The notes beneath the pieces were generated by a model. That model had not been told where the DNA came from. It saw only the letters and a list, made by a program, of their open reading frames with translations, and searched no databases. The position numbers and the translations under genes are program-made. Shown piece after piece: positions 47,487 to 60,567 of a stretch of 64,000 nt of DNA. Source of the DNA: Epiperipatus broadwayi (Eukaryota; Onychophora; Udeonychophora; Euonychophora; Peripatidae); the NCBI GenBank assembly GCA_028023455.1, contig JAQFVV010006547.1:558001-622000 (forward strand). The letters are read 5' to 3'. Numbering within the stretch: the stretch's first letter is position 1; every line of letters begins with the position of its first letter.

Positions 47487-48660
47487 CTATTGGTAGAATG
47501 GATTTCATAAAAGTAATTGAACATGCATTAAAAAGTAAATGTGTTTGTAAAGATGTGATAAAATTTGTTATTGATTGTTTAAAATTTTTTGATGATAACA
47601 TTGTTGCTTCTTTTGAAGGTGGATATTATGAAATGTCTAAAGGTTGGCCTATGGGTCTGCCTGTTGTTGCACAAGTTTGCAATTTTATTTTATCTATATG
47701 TAAGAGTAGTATTTTAGATATGTGTACTTTTAAAGATATTAAAATTTACAAAAAGTATGTGGATGATGTTTTTGTTTGTGGAAATACCAATTCTATAATT
47801 TTTTTTGTAGAGGAGTTAAAAATTTGAATGACTTGAAAGGGACTATTGAAAATGAGCAGGACAAAGGTATTAAGTATTAGAATTTAATTATTACAAAGGA
47901 TAATAGTATGTAAAGTTATACATTAATAATCAAATCATTGCAAAAATGGGATATAAAAATTGTAAATCAAAAGTATCAATTATGCATAAGGTGGCAAGTT
48001 TTAGATGTTTTTTCTTTTGTAATGAAAAGTGTGCAAAATTAAAAAATATTTAGGTAAGGAATTGCTTGAAGTTGGTTATATGATTGAATGGATTGACACT
48101 ATTTTATGTCACTTTAAAAAGAGTTATAATGATTTAAAGGAGTTGAAGATTGTTAATAAAAAAATGGATATCTATTCCGTATATTTCAAATGCTCAAGTG
48201 AAATTTTTTAAGAATATATATATAAGGATGTATTTAATGTTTTATTTTGTGTTACAAATAATGCTAATAAGTTAGTGAATAATTGTAAAAATGTCATACT
48301 TATCAAGAAGAAAAGTAATGTTGTATCAAATTTTTAGTGGAAATATGTTATCATATATATATATATGAATCAAGGTGCTGTATTGAAAAAAGATTAAAGG
48401 AATATGAATTATTATACAAGCATGTAAAAAATAAAAATAATAATGATTTAATGAATTGGTTCAGTTTTCTTGGATCATGAAAGGACATGTAAATATAAAT
48501 TTAAGTTTGATATTGAACGTGTTAAGATTCTTCCAAAAGAGGGAAACCATAATAAAAGAAAAAATAAAGACACAATTTTAATAAATAGAAATAAAATGAA
48601 TATAATTAATAAACAAGCTGCTAATATTAAAATTCAGAATTCATGGTATTTGAGTTGATG
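47432..48660 (+). pseudogene. Penelope-like reverse transcriptase and GIY-YIG remnant
   Basis: A 131-codon frame (47,432-47,827) carries reverse transcriptase motifs. VIASLDVTEMYGSI is motif A with its Asp. SKGWPMGLPVVAQVCN stands for the 'KGLPMGLPVSP..A' motif. IKIYKKYVDDVFV has the catalytic Asp pair (YVDD at 47,756-47,767). The sequence then shifts frame: 'IENEQDKGIKYLNLIIT'-like thumb residues near 47,840-47,900, KKYLGKELLEVGYMI at 48,029-48,211 and IPYISNAQVKFFKNIYI near 48,170-48,230. At about 48,385-48,658 lies the C-terminal half of a GIY-YIG domain (KRLKEYELLYKHVKNKNNND in one frame, then FKFDIERVKILPKE in another). The RT fingers are missing and replaced by a fold-back. It is non-functional. 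Confidence 0.85.
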
Positions 48661-50100
48661 ATATTTGCTTACGTTATGTTTTTTGCATTTAATGAGAGTT
48701 GAAGAGGGTTAAGGAATTAACCAAAAGTACTTCTGCAGATGGAAACACTAGATATAATAATTAATTATCTTTATATTTATTATTTTTATTGGTATATATA
48801 TATATATCATTTTAGGACTGAATAACCAATTTTTGCAGGCTATTCCTTATTTACCATTTATGAAAATGTACTGCGAATACAATGAATTAATTGATTCTAG
48901 TAGATTATTTATTATTTAATGTGTTTTTTGTAACTTACATTGAAATACATGAGGCACAAACTATTACAAATCCAAGACTATGACCAAAATTATAACCAAA
49001 AATAATCATTTAAGCAGATAAAATTATATATAATTTAAAATGTTAATGAAAACTAAAATTCCTGTTATTAAAGTATAAAATGAAAATTTAAACAATCTTA
49101 TATACTAATAAAAAGTCACAGATCATTGTTTTCAGATTTTACATTGTCTTGCATTGAAATTATTTTTCATTAAATTCCTCAAGATAACATTTAGCAGTAA
49201 TCCTATCTAACATTGCAAACTCACCATGTTTTTACAAAGCTATGTAGTACTGGTCTTCTTCATACTGTGATGAAATATGCTTTACTAGAAAGGAAATGAT
49301 TCAGAGGAAGAGTACTCATAGTAGAAGTCCTAATAAAAAAGTTTCTCAAAAAATGTCATTGGTTTTTTTTTATGAATGATTGTCTCATTGATGCTATCAC
49401 TTGCTATTTGCTCTTGAATAATCTATTTTATGTAAGAGTTTTTTGTTCCATGATGTTACAACATAGGCTTCTCAATCTTGAAATTACTTTCACTTTCTGT
49501 GTACTTTTTAAATTTTTTTTAAATGATGCAAATCATTGACTTAGATAGGATATTTATAATTTTAATTGATCATTTTATTACTTTCTATTTTTAGAAATAA
49601 TGTTTTTTTTCCACTTCAATAGTGATCACTTTTTTGACCGTACTTTTCTGGTTCATTAAAATTAATATACAAAAAAAAATAATAATAAAAAAGATGAATA
49701 AGTTGTAGAAATAGTAATTGGTAGTAAGATTTCAAAATATAAGAGAGATATCTGACACATTACTCAAAGCTGAAATCTCCTGAAAAGTCTTATGCTCATT
49801 AGCCAGTTACAATTGGCAACTTAGTGATTCCATGTTTAGCATTTACATTTTCAACACTTTTTTTTTTTTTAGCAATTTTTATATAATCAACTTTCAAATT
49901 ATGCATTTAAGACTCATGGCTAAACTTATTACATTATCTATACTTAGATGAACAACGTTTTTTAAAAAATATGTACAATATTTATTAATTTCATCATTCT
50001 TTTTAGGTTTCTCTCAAGAGCATTAATCAGCTTTCATATTCTGTGTTTATGGAATAATTGCTAAAGTTATTACAGTATAAGGACTTTGGAAAATATATAT
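48661..50100. other. AT-rich spacer
   Basis: The first 150 bp probably belong to the 3' region of the PLE remnant. Short (TA)n runs lie at 48,792-48,806 and at 50,093-50,107. No gene. Confidence 0.5.
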
Positions 50101-50107
50101 ATATATA

Positions 50108-50970
50108 TGATAAACAAAAATGCAAGTTAAAAAACTTGCTAACGCTTGTATTTATGTCCACAGATGGCGTCCTACCAAGACTGCCAATCAAGCGTGTTTT
50201 GTTTACATAAACGTCAGAGTAGTTAGTATTCACTATCTCTAACTATAATTCCACTTTCAGATCATGATTTCAAGCTATTTGCTATCGTCAGTGAAAGACA
50301 GGAATAAAGAAACTAGATCTGAATACAAACTCTGAGCGTTTATGAAACAATTTCTATTCAGCTTGCAAGCGTGAATTTTTTAGACACGTAATGTCTTCAA
50401 ACTCAGCATAGCAAACCAGATAGCTACATGGGTCTGATCTCAGTTCAGCATCACCACATAGTAGAAGTCTCTGCAATCTATATCATTGCAAGAAAGACCT
50501 CAAAGGTACATTTATGATAAACAAAAATGCAAGTTAAAAAACTTGCTAACGCTTGTATTTATGTCCACAGATGGCGTCCTACCAAGACTGCCAATCAAGC
50601 GTGTTTTGTTTACATAAATCGTCAGAGTAGTTAGTATTCACTATCTCTAACTATAATTCCACTTTCAGATCATGATTTCAAGCTATTTGCTATCGTCAGT
50701 GAAAGACAGGAATAAAGAAACTAGATCTGAATACAAACTCTGAGCGTTTATGAAACAATTTCTATTCAGCTTGCAAGCGTGAATTTTTTAGACACGTAAT
50801 GTCTTCAAACTCAGCATAGCAAACCAGATAGCTACATGGGTCTGATCTCAGTTCAGCATCACCACATAGTAGAAGTCTCTGCAATCTATATCATTGCAAG
50901 AAAGACCTCAAAGGTACATTTATGATAAACAAAAATGCAAGTTAAAAAACTTGCTAACGCTTGTATTTAT
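50108..50970. repeat. Near-perfect tandem duplication of a 407/408-bp unit inside a TA microsatellite
   Basis: Unit 1 (50,108-50,514) and unit 2 (50,515-50,922) appear identical except for one extra base in unit 2 (CATAAACGTCAG against CATAAATCGTCAG). A third copy of only the first 48 bp follows (50,923-50,970). The array is bordered on the left by (AT)n and on the right by (TA)n. Each unit start contains the hairpin GCAAGTT..AACTTGC. It is less AT-rich than its surroundings, has no coding frame, and shows no tRNA-like boxes or hammerhead core that I could find. Confidence 0.95.
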
Positions 50971-52920
50971 ATATATATATACTGTTTTTTTCACTAGATA
51001 AAAAAGGGTATGTGAACTAAGTTAACAATTAAGCATTATGTAATGGTAAACTCATAGTATGCTAAAAGCTTGATTTAAAAAAATTCTGCTATTTTATGCA
51101 GTAGTTTGGTAAAGAATCATGCTGTATGATGCCACAGCTTGGTAAATACTTCTGTTTTTTTTAGCAGCTAGATTAAAACTTTACTGTTTTCTCTTCAACA
51201 GCATAAATGGTAAATAATCCCCCACTTTTTTCATCTTTTGAGCTATATATTTGAACAAATAACATGTGCAAAATCTGATTTAAGTATCATATGTGGTACA
51301 TGAGTAAATTAAGTCTGGTGATGTTTGCTGTTCTAAGGTTTGTTATATGTGTTTACATTGTTATTGGGCTGTTTATTCATTCTATAAGCCTTTGTCGTAC
51401 CAGATCTCATTGTGTATGTGTCACTTCTGAACATATTACTTATTGCATTTTATTTTAAAACAATTTAAAGGTAAAATATTTTATTTATGCAATTTTATCA
51501 TATGATAATTTTGAAATTCCAGAATTGGAATGACAATTATCACATTTTAAAATAATATAATGGAGCCATAGTATCTGTTATATTTTGTTTTAAGTTTTTT
51601 CATGTATATCATAGATCATGTATATTACCTCACATTTTGTTGAAAAGCTTTGACTTCAATAGAAAATATTGTTTACTGAACTGCAAGCATGCACTACTTT
51701 TTAACACTCATACATAACAGAAACATTTTTATGTGTATAGTATGCACATATAAATTAAGATTACAGGATATACCATATTAAATGTAGTAATAATATAGTT
51801 ATTAACAATAAATTGAGGGATAACATTAACATGTATATTTGCTTCTTGTATGTTCATTCATTCATATTTATTTAAAGAATAAGAAATAATAAAAAAATTA
51901 CTATGTTATATCTTTATTTTTATAAAATAAAATGAATAGCAAGGTGCCAAACTTAATCATAATTAATAAACACTTTTTGAATATCTTTTTCTTCAAAAAC
52001 TTTTTTCTTCTCTATGAAAACATAATAGTAGTCTTGTTATCAGTAGCCTTATAGTCTTTCTAATTGATTTGATGATTTTAAATCTGTATCCATTTCAGAA
52101 TCTATACAGTCATCTTTATTTGCTATTATTCATTTCAAATTCTGATTTACATTCTTTAAATTTAAAGATTTCTGATGCAATACAAGAATATTTTACATCT
52201 TTTTTTTATTTTTATCAATACTAAATTGATCATTTTTACTTATAGGAAAACTCACCAGGGGGCGAATTAGCCAAAAGACGTTTCTCTGCCATTTGAAGTA
52301 TAAGTGGGTTAAGAGAATTACTTTATTTTAAATTTTGTAAAACTTTTAGTTTTATGTTCGTGAAACATTTTATTAGGCAAAGCAAAAAAGAAAAGTGCTT
52401 TCAAGATATCATAAAGAAACATTAATAACATGATGACATAAATACTACCAGATGAAAAAATGGCTGCTGCCATATCTTATTGAATTTATAAACTTTTATG
52501 TTTTTATTTTTTGTTTATATATATATCAATACACCTCATATATTAAGAAATTTTCATCTATACTTTCTGTGAAAAAAAAACTTTTAGAGTTTGCATCTCA
52601 AAACAACTAATTCAAAAAGGTATGCACTGGAAATATTTTCATATACATATATTGGATAACATATAAATATTGTTTGTATTGATACAGTATATATCTGCCT
52701 TTATTGTAATTTAAAATGCTTTATTTATTAACCTATGAAAAATTATGATCTAAAATATACAAAATTATAAAAGCTGATAATTTTCACTTTTATGCTACAT
52801 TACAATTTTTAAATATTAGCTTTTCAATATTTTTTTAAGGTCTTTTATTTACAATATTAACTAACTACTGATACACATCAAAATACATTCTTACTCAAAC
52901 TTACAATATTTATAAGTATC
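50971..52920. other. AT-rich spacer
   Basis: No recognised gene or repeat. Confidence 0.5.
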
Positions 52921-52924
52921 AGTA

Positions 52925-53005
52925 CTGAAGCTGGAAATCTACCCTGCAGATTTGCGCTTCACCTAGTGCCAATTATATAGTCACTAGAATTGGTTTGAAT
53001 CCGAA
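52925..53005 (+). repeat. tRNA-derived SINE fragment (family shared with 5545-5640)
   Basis: GAAGCTGGAAAT, then GCTTCACCTAGTGCCAA, CACTAG and box-B-like GGTTTGAATCC occur in the same order as in the minus-strand copy at 5.55 kb. This copy has an extra 'CTACCCTGCAGATTTGC' type insert or difference near its start. Confidence 0.55.
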
Positions 53006-53271
53006 TTATATATATTTAATAGGCAATAGAATATATATATATATAGTGAGATGTATGGATACACAAACATTTAGTTTGTTTGCCCATTAAACTTACACAC
53101 ATGTATGTGCATATGAAAAGTAATATTTGAAAGTTATAGAAGTTTATAATTTTATTTCAATAATTTTCTAACCAATTTATGTTATATATAAAACAATTCA
53201 TATCACATATATTTTGTAAATCTTATATCTTGCAAGTAGTAATTGATATAAAAATAGAATGGTCAATTAAG

Positions 53272-53440
53272 AGACAAACCACAGTATTTTTGAAACTTTA
53301 TTGCTTCTAATTTATGTAGAAATACCGACAAACCACAGTAGTTTTGAAAGTTTATTGCATCTAATTTATGTAGAAATACAATTGTCATTTACAAGACAAA
53401 CTGCTGTAGCTGGGAAATTTTATTGCTAGCAATTTGTAAG
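53272..53440. repeat. Short tandem repeat, units of about 55-70 bp
   Basis: 'GACAAACCACAGTA', 'TTTTGAAA.TTTATTGC', 'TCTAATTTATGTAGAAATAC' occurs twice in succession. A third, diverged copy follows (GACAAACTGCTGTAG, TTTATTGCTAGCAATTTGTA). Confidence 0.75.
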
Positions 53441-55146
53441 TTTAACTAATATTTAAGAGTGAAGCAATGCAATTAGTTTTATTTTAAAATTTCACGGAGC
53501 TTTGTATCATTCTTAAAATACATACAAGGTCATAGATGCCAGAGGCTCTTAATTATTTTATCTGGTCATTTATTGCTCTGATCTTTTTCATTCCTGCAGT
53601 GGCTGATTCTTTAATGTCTACTTGTATAAATAGCTAAAATTTTATATTTTTTGGTCTGCTTTTGTTTCATGCTCCAGTCAGAGATATACTTCACGCAAGT
53701 ACAGCAAAGTCATGGTGGGGTAAAAGAAATCATCCATCTCTGCCTCTGGGAGGATTATCTAGCTCACTGTGCCCAGTTAGCAACATCTAAACCTAATATG
53801 CAAACTGTCCAGAAAATTTGTGCATAAAAGACTCTTCAATCTCTACAAATGCTGGTCAAACTCAAGCTAGCCCATGATCATGATCAACCGATTATCTACA
53901 TCATCGTGTCTCAAGCCCAAGGTAATATCTATCTTGCCACCAGCTATGAACTCTGAATTAATAAATTGTCTAATTCTAAACTATATTGTACATCATTCCT
54001 TTCTTACTTAATGTTAAAGTTATTATATAAATACTAATAATGCGATTTATTATAATATTTTGTTTTGACTATATTGTATGCCTTTCCTTCCTTCTTAATT
54101 TTAAAGCTGTCAAATAAATGGTAATAATGTCTGTGCAATTTATTATAATGCTATATCCATTTTTGTTTTGGTGCGGCAATTTAGAATTACTTGACTGTTT
54201 TTATTTTATTATTCTGATTCATTTTGATATGCCAAGACGATATACAATCTAGCGATGAACTTACCCCCCCCCCCAATAGTTTTCTCCTATTAAATTAAGG
54301 TGACTTAAATTTCCTTTAAAGTTTGTTGTTATAAACTTGCTCAGTTTTATACCAATTATTTTTGATACTTTTATTCTTTAAATGACTGACAGGTCTTGAT
54401 ATTTACATTGAATTATTATACCTAACTATAAAAATTTAGTCCTCATGTCATTATTAAAGTTGTTATCATTTTAACTAAGTACATCTCACCAGCAGTGAAT
54501 TTAATATGCAATTTCTAATTTTATTTTAATAATTGTAACATGAAAGGCTGTTATGTTGTAAGTAATCACAGTTATCTATGCAATGACTGCTGGTAGAAAT
54601 GTGGAGATATTTCTGAGGGATGGGAGAGAGCAATTTATCCCATTTAGTTTTAACTTTGACCCCCTTTATGTGCATTTATTGATCATTAGTTAACTGCCTG
54701 GGATGATTTGCGTTTAAGCATTCCGTTGGACAGGAGAGCATCTTATAAGAGTCAGGTGTTTATTAATTTATCGTGGTTGTTAATGACATGAACTATTTAT
54801 ATGTTTTGGGCATTATAAGTGTATCATTGCAATCGTTATTTATAAATTTTCCTGCTTTGTCCTTATTTTGTGATCTTCAGAATGACCAATCCCACTATTC
54901 ATCATCCCTCTAAAATTAGATATATTTTCCTACTCGGGATCTTCTCCAGGCACCCTCAATGAATCAGTGTATGGGAAACATACGGATGAACCATCCAACA
55001 GCCACTTGTGCCATTACTCTTCTGAGATATGACCTTGGCCATTGTGCAGGCAGACTCCTTTTCATACCAATATGATAAAGCCACTCAAGATCGTCTTAAA
55101 TGATCGCTCCTCTAGATACGATTGTAAGTGATAACGTAATACCACC

Positions 55147-55231
<85 letters not shown>

Positions 55232-56040
55232 GTTTTCTATTCACCTGCAATGCTCTTTATTAGTCATAATTGCATGTCGTTTGCCATCCATTCGTTTTAA
55301 TTTTAAGTCAGATTATGCATTACAGCTTCTTTTAAGCTGAATAGTTTTGTTCCCACGCATCTGAGTGATCTCCCAAGTATTGCACATTTATCAAATCACA
55401 TGACCCAAATTCTTATTCACATATATGTAATGGCCAATACAATTTATTGATGTGAATCTATAATATATTAAACGAGGGTTAAGTTACAATGTATTATTGG
55501 TTACCTAATTGATTTATTGATTCTTGGCATATTAACCACACCACAATATCTGAGCAACCGCACAAATGACCCTTGTTCTAGATATGTAATAATTGCACTA
55601 ACTAACTGTATGTAGTAACACTTTATGCATTTATATAAATGCTATGATTTATTGACTCATCTCTAAAGTGCGTGATTGCAAATCAAACCACAATCAAAGT
55701 TGTAACTACCATTGCCCAGACATTCTAGACAGCTATTTTATTATTACCATATTTAATTGTTCAATAAATTTATATTATATTATTTTCTATATTCTCGCAT
55801 TTGTTATTCATTGCCCGAATCTCTCGTATGACTGTTTAATTTAAATTAAATTATTTCAAATTCAATTAAAGATTTTATTGGTATTACTAATTAATTCCCT
55901 TTATTTAAAGTTGCCGTGAACGATATTAAATATCTGATTATTAATCTATTAAAGAATAACCCACCCCGCTCTTTAAGTAGGGTATTTTGTAATAATCATT
56001 GGCTAATTATTTAAAGATTATCGATTTACATGTTTCTTTG
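53441..56040. other. Spacer, partly less AT-rich, with an (ATT)n array
   Basis: The sections at about 53,520-53,960 and 54,540-55,140 have more G and C than the rest of the window and no simple repeats. They could be old repeats or conserved non-coding DNA, but I cannot identify them. A C-run of about 10 lies near 54,265. No long open frame is present apart from the trinucleotide array. Confidence 0.45.
55146..55230. repeat. (ATT)n microsatellite
   Basis: A pure TTA/ATT array of about 85 bp. The poly-Asn frame on the minus strand is an artefact of it. Confidence 0.95.
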
Positions 56041-56044
56041 CTCA

Positions 56045-56260
56045 CCCTGTTCTCATTGCTGGGCCTGGATTAAATTAAAGGTTGCTAGTATCCTCAAAAG
56101 CATTGTCCATATAGTCAGAGGCCCTGGAGCTTGAACAAATAGGTTAGCGTTTGTACTGTTCCAGACCTGTATATCTCGCACACTGCTAGATTGTTATAGT
56201 TTGCTTGGATTCTAGGTCTTGCTGAATCAGCACACGGTTTTGACCGGTACAGTACATAAT
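56045..56260 (-). repeat. Dispersed repeat, copy 2 (other copy at 2570-2800)
   Basis: The reverse complement starts GTACCGGTCAAAACCGTGT and continues with 'GAATCCAAGC', 'CTAACCTATTTG', 'CCTCTGACTA' and 'GACAATGCTTTTGAGGA'. It parallels the copy at 2.6 kb with perhaps 65-70% identity by eye. Confidence 0.6.
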
Positions 56261-56261
56261 T

Positions 56262-58825
56262 AACCCATTTAGTTATTTTAATTATTTGTCAGTAAATATA
56301 CTTTTAGTTGTTTTTAAGTAAAAGATAAAGCTAAAAGAGGAAATTGAAACTTTCACTAACCAGGATTTGACTAGCTATAATAAGCATTGTCTTCACTATT
56401 TTTTGTAGAGAATTCTACCAAAAATGCCTGTGCCTTTCTGTATATTATCTAATGACTGTTTTATCTTTATCTTATATGTTGAAATGAAGTGTTGTATATC
56501 ATTGATTAGTAAACATGGGGGAAAAAAATCCAGACTGTTTTAATGTATTATTTTTTTAAAAAACCAAGACATTTTTTTAAAAAATGACCAGGAGGGGGGG
56601 GGGGTTATAAAAAAAAATAAAACAAATCAAAATTCTAAGTATCTCATTGCAGGACAATGATTTATTCGATATCCTTCACAAAGCAACTATGAAAGAGAAG
56701 GCATTACTTCCAGATTAGTCCATTATAAGTTTATCAGTGGTTTTTTTAAATTTTATTTCTTTTTTTATCCTCTAGATATGATTATTTATATGCCTATTTA
56801 CCAATGACTAATAGAAGGTTAACTACAAATTGCTTGAACAATTTCCATTACTATACTTGAAAATTTTCCATGTTTCAGTTGATTTTAAATTTCAGACTAT
56901 GGCTACATCAAGCAGATTTTCTAACTATTATATTATAAGGCACTGTATTAACTTTTTTGTTGAAAAATGAGGTATTTTTATATTATATATAGCACACATA
57001 TATATTTCCTTTCAGATCGATTTAGATAGCAAAATAATTAGCATTATGATAAAAATAATCGAATGATTTATTGCTAGAAAAGTTGAAGCATCCGAAGTGA
57101 CAAGGAGTTGGTTGCATGAGCTCCAATGTCATCTACTAGTCTCCCATGCATTAAATCACATGGCGTGATTATTATAGACCACTTTGTATATGTATTTTAA
57201 ATACAGGAGGGGGGGGGGGTAAAAAGAATATTATAATCATAAAAGAAAAATTTGTTTATTAAACAGAAATAAGTGTTAGCGTTGATGTATTCGACTTTTC
57301 TTGCTGCTGATAAATAATGAGGATGACATGAATATCTAAAAATCTTTATTCATATATTAAGCACAGACTGGTGAAATTATTATAATTGTTTAAAGACTAA
57401 AATAATTTTCTTCAGTTTTCTTTTATATAAGCAAATGTTAACTGTCAGTAAAAAAAGTGGGCAGGGCAGTAGTTTACTGCTATTTGCAGACAGCATGTTA
57501 TAATCAAAGGAAATTGTGTGTTTAATTATTGGTCTTTAGTGCTAGTTTAACTGATTAGCACTGAAAACTTTTGTCAGTCTGTAAAGAGTGGAAAGTTAAT
57601 TATCAGTGATAATGACTTTAAGAGTTAGAAACTGTCATTCTTGGGCAGAGGTGGGTGGCCTTTTGTTCTTGTGCTCAACAATCAAATACATAAACTTTAT
57701 TAGACTGGCCCACCCCAAATCAGAACCCAACCACACCCAAGTCTCAAGTCTCTGGATGAAACGTTTACTATCATAAATCACCTTTAACATGGTTATTGTG
57801 ATGTTTCCTTAGTTGCTCTAACATTGTGCTGTAATTAAAACATTGTTTCATGAAAGGAAACTTCCCTGTTGCTTTTCAGAGATTTATTAAGTTTCATTGG
57901 TGTAATTTGGCATACAATTAATAGGAATTTTCAACACATCATTTTTTTTATCGATTCTTGTTCTGCTCCACTCTTCTAAAAGGAATGTGATTTGTTTTAA
58001 TTTTCTCTCTTTTATTAATTGTAATTGTAGCTGTTTGAATTCTCTATAAATCTAAAAATTCGTTTTTGTATTTGCATTCAGTTTCACACATACACATATT
58101 TATATATCAAGAACTACGAATTTATAATTTTTATTTTAAAGAACGACGTTTAACAAAATTATCGAAGAAAATAAAATATATACCAGTTCTATTTTTAGCA
58201 AAAGCAAGTATTTTTTAAGTCAATTTTATCGTATATATATGCTGCATGAAATATACGTTTACTGATTATCTTTTAGTTATGTACCGCTTAAATAGTCTTT
58301 TGTTTTTAGCTTAATATAATAATAGGACTTCATAAGATCTTTATTTAAAAAGTTATTTCCCTATTTTAATTATGGCAAAGGGAATTCTGGCTCTATCACA
58401 ATTACATTCTTTTTAATATCGTGTCGAAAATATCTGATTTCACTATTTGTCTCTCTTGCTCCTTTTTTTTTTTTTTTTAGTAATGGGTAAAAAGATCTGT
58501 ACCATGCAAACAATTATGGGATAAGATTTTGCAAATTAAAAATTCTTACTTAGTTATGATCTTGTATATAATATCACATTTGATAACAAGTCAGAACTAG
58601 ATTTGGAGCAGAATTTTCATTCAACAGGTAATTATATTTAAACAATTTTATTTTGATGGTTCCCTTACTCCTTAAGTGGATTGGTTATAGAAATGCTCAA
58701 ATAAATATTATTTAAATCATAGATTAACATCCGCCATTGATAATATTATAGAAGCACTAAAATAGATCCTACCATACCTATTGTTAGAAAATATGATGCT
58801 CATGATTTAGAAGCAACTTTTGCTC
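56262..58825. other. AT-rich spacer with G-runs
   Basis: G-runs of about 12 and 11 occur near 56,592 and 57,206, both preceded by AGGA. A less AT-rich patch at about 57,640-57,770 was not identified. No gene. Confidence 0.5.
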
Positions 58826-59709
58826 ATGCTATATTTCAATAGCTGTTGAATTTGGAAAATGTCCAATTTGGTTTTATAATCTTTAAGGACAGTGTTGAAG
58901 GTACAAATAGAATTTTTTCTTCTATTCACTAAAAAAGGCCAGCTTGATTTACTGATGATGATTATATTATTAATGGTTGGATTAAAAGAACTTTTGATTT
59001 GCTTAGCTGGATAATAAAATGAATAGAAATATAAAAATAGAAATTCAATGGTTGATAATAAGACTAATATCATTTTGAATTTCACTAATTCTTTTTAAAA
59101 CATTGGATGTCATTCTTTTGTATGATAATGATGTAGCATGGTATGATTTAGTCAACTTTTGAATACTGATACAAGAAGAGATACATAGGATTATGAGGTT
59201 GAAACAGTTTGTATTCTTAAAAATTAGATTTCAAAATTATTGGGGTTTTTTGGGAAGGGGGATGTTTATGTGGCTCATTAAGAAGTGTCTCCAGCTTTTT
59301 AAAAATGTTTACATTGTTACAATTTATAAAAAAGAAAAGTTAAATATTATTGCTATTCACTTCAACAAAAGTACTTTCAAGGATTTTATTGAATACTTAT
59401 TCCATTCATAGAGGAATGATTCCCAGAGACTTATTGCCATTTTAAAGAATATAGAATAGCTATGGATATGATTTTATTCTTATTTCGATTAGTTTATTAA
59501 AGACATTTGATTGTGGCAGTGTTTGAAAATAGCTGGTTATTTATTAAAGTTTATTCATATTATACAGTTGTTTCTTGATAGTACAGGAAGAACTGATGTT
59601 GAATATCCAATACAATTAAAATAGAAACTGCTGATATACAAGGATATATACTAGCTCTAATTTTGTCCAACACCATTGGTTTTTTTTTTTATAGCAGTAG
59701 TCTCTAGAG

Positions 59710-60567
59710 CAGTGGTGCCCAACCAGCCAGTTGAGAATTTAAAAAAATTTGGGGAGCCACAATTATATATTACATTTTTCATATTACATTTATAAACATG
59801 GTACTTGGGTACTAAACCTGCAATGTAGGGAGATAGGTGGGGGACGGACGGACAGCCTATTCACATTGGTATCAATCCGCCGTTTCTAATGTGGCCAAAA
59901 TAACGTGTACACGGATCTTTCTCGATGAAAACATCAATATATACAGCAAAATATATATGTGTACATGAATCTATCTCGATAAAAACAACTATTTACAGCA
60001 CTAAACATCAATATATATATATACAGCAAAATATATACATGTACACGGATAAAAACAACTGTTTACAGCACTAAACATCGATATATACAGCAAAATATAT
60101 ACGTGTACATGGATTTATCTCGATAAAAACTATTTCCAGCACTAAACACAATATATATACAGCACCAAACCAAACGTCTACAAGGATCTTTCTCGATAAA
60201 AACAACAATATATACAAGAGCACTAAACACAATACATATATAGCACCAAACCAAACGTGTACAGCAAAAAAAAAAATGGTGTAATATGTTAAAAAGAAAA
60301 AAAAATGTAAATACATTTTATTTATTAAAAATTTGGTAACATACATATAAATTACAATTACAGGAAAAATATATTTTATTTAATGTGAAACCTGACACTG
60401 CATATCGTTATTGTTTGTATTGTAAAAATGTTTATTTTTTAGTGTGTGCATGAGCCATCAAGGAACTTAAAATATTTTATCAATTTTTTTGAAGAGTGCA
60501 ATTCGAGCCACATTAAACAGTTACGCGAGCCACATGTGACTCGCGAGCTACGGGTTGGGCATCCCTG
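59710..60567. mobile_element. Non-autonomous hAT element (858 bp) with exact 8-bp target duplication
   Basis: The ends are CAGTGGTGCCCAACC and, on the minus strand, CAGGGATGCCCAACC (13 of 15 identical). CTCTAGAG is duplicated exactly at 59,702-59,709 and 60,568-60,575. The 5' CAG, short inverted ends and 8-bp duplication are diagnostic of hAT. The 3' end, with CGAGCCACATGTGACTCGCG, resembles Charlie-type non-autonomous elements. There is no transposase. The interior holds a minisatellite (59,903-60,262). Confidence 0.93.
59903..60262. repeat. Minisatellite inside the hAT element
   Basis: The blocks 'CGTGTACACGGATCTTTCTC', 'GATAAAAACAAC', 'TTTACAGCACTAAACA' and 'ATATATACAGCAAAATATAT' recur about four to five times with length variation of roughly 70-100 bp. 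Short overlapping minus-strand frames (about 60,063-60,346) come from this repeat. Confidence 0.85.

Noticed and set aside
50108-50970. Retrozyme interpretation of the 408-bp tandem unit
   Set aside because: No CTGATGA...GAAA hammerhead core was found on either strand of the unit, so I keep it as an unclassified tandem repeat.
55062-55250. Poly-Asn protein
   Set aside because: It is a translation of the (ATT)n microsatellite.
57640-57720. Possible small hAT element (GGTGGGTGGCC / GGCCCACCCC)
   Set aside because: The apparent inverted ends are too short and mismatched, and no 8-bp duplication was found.
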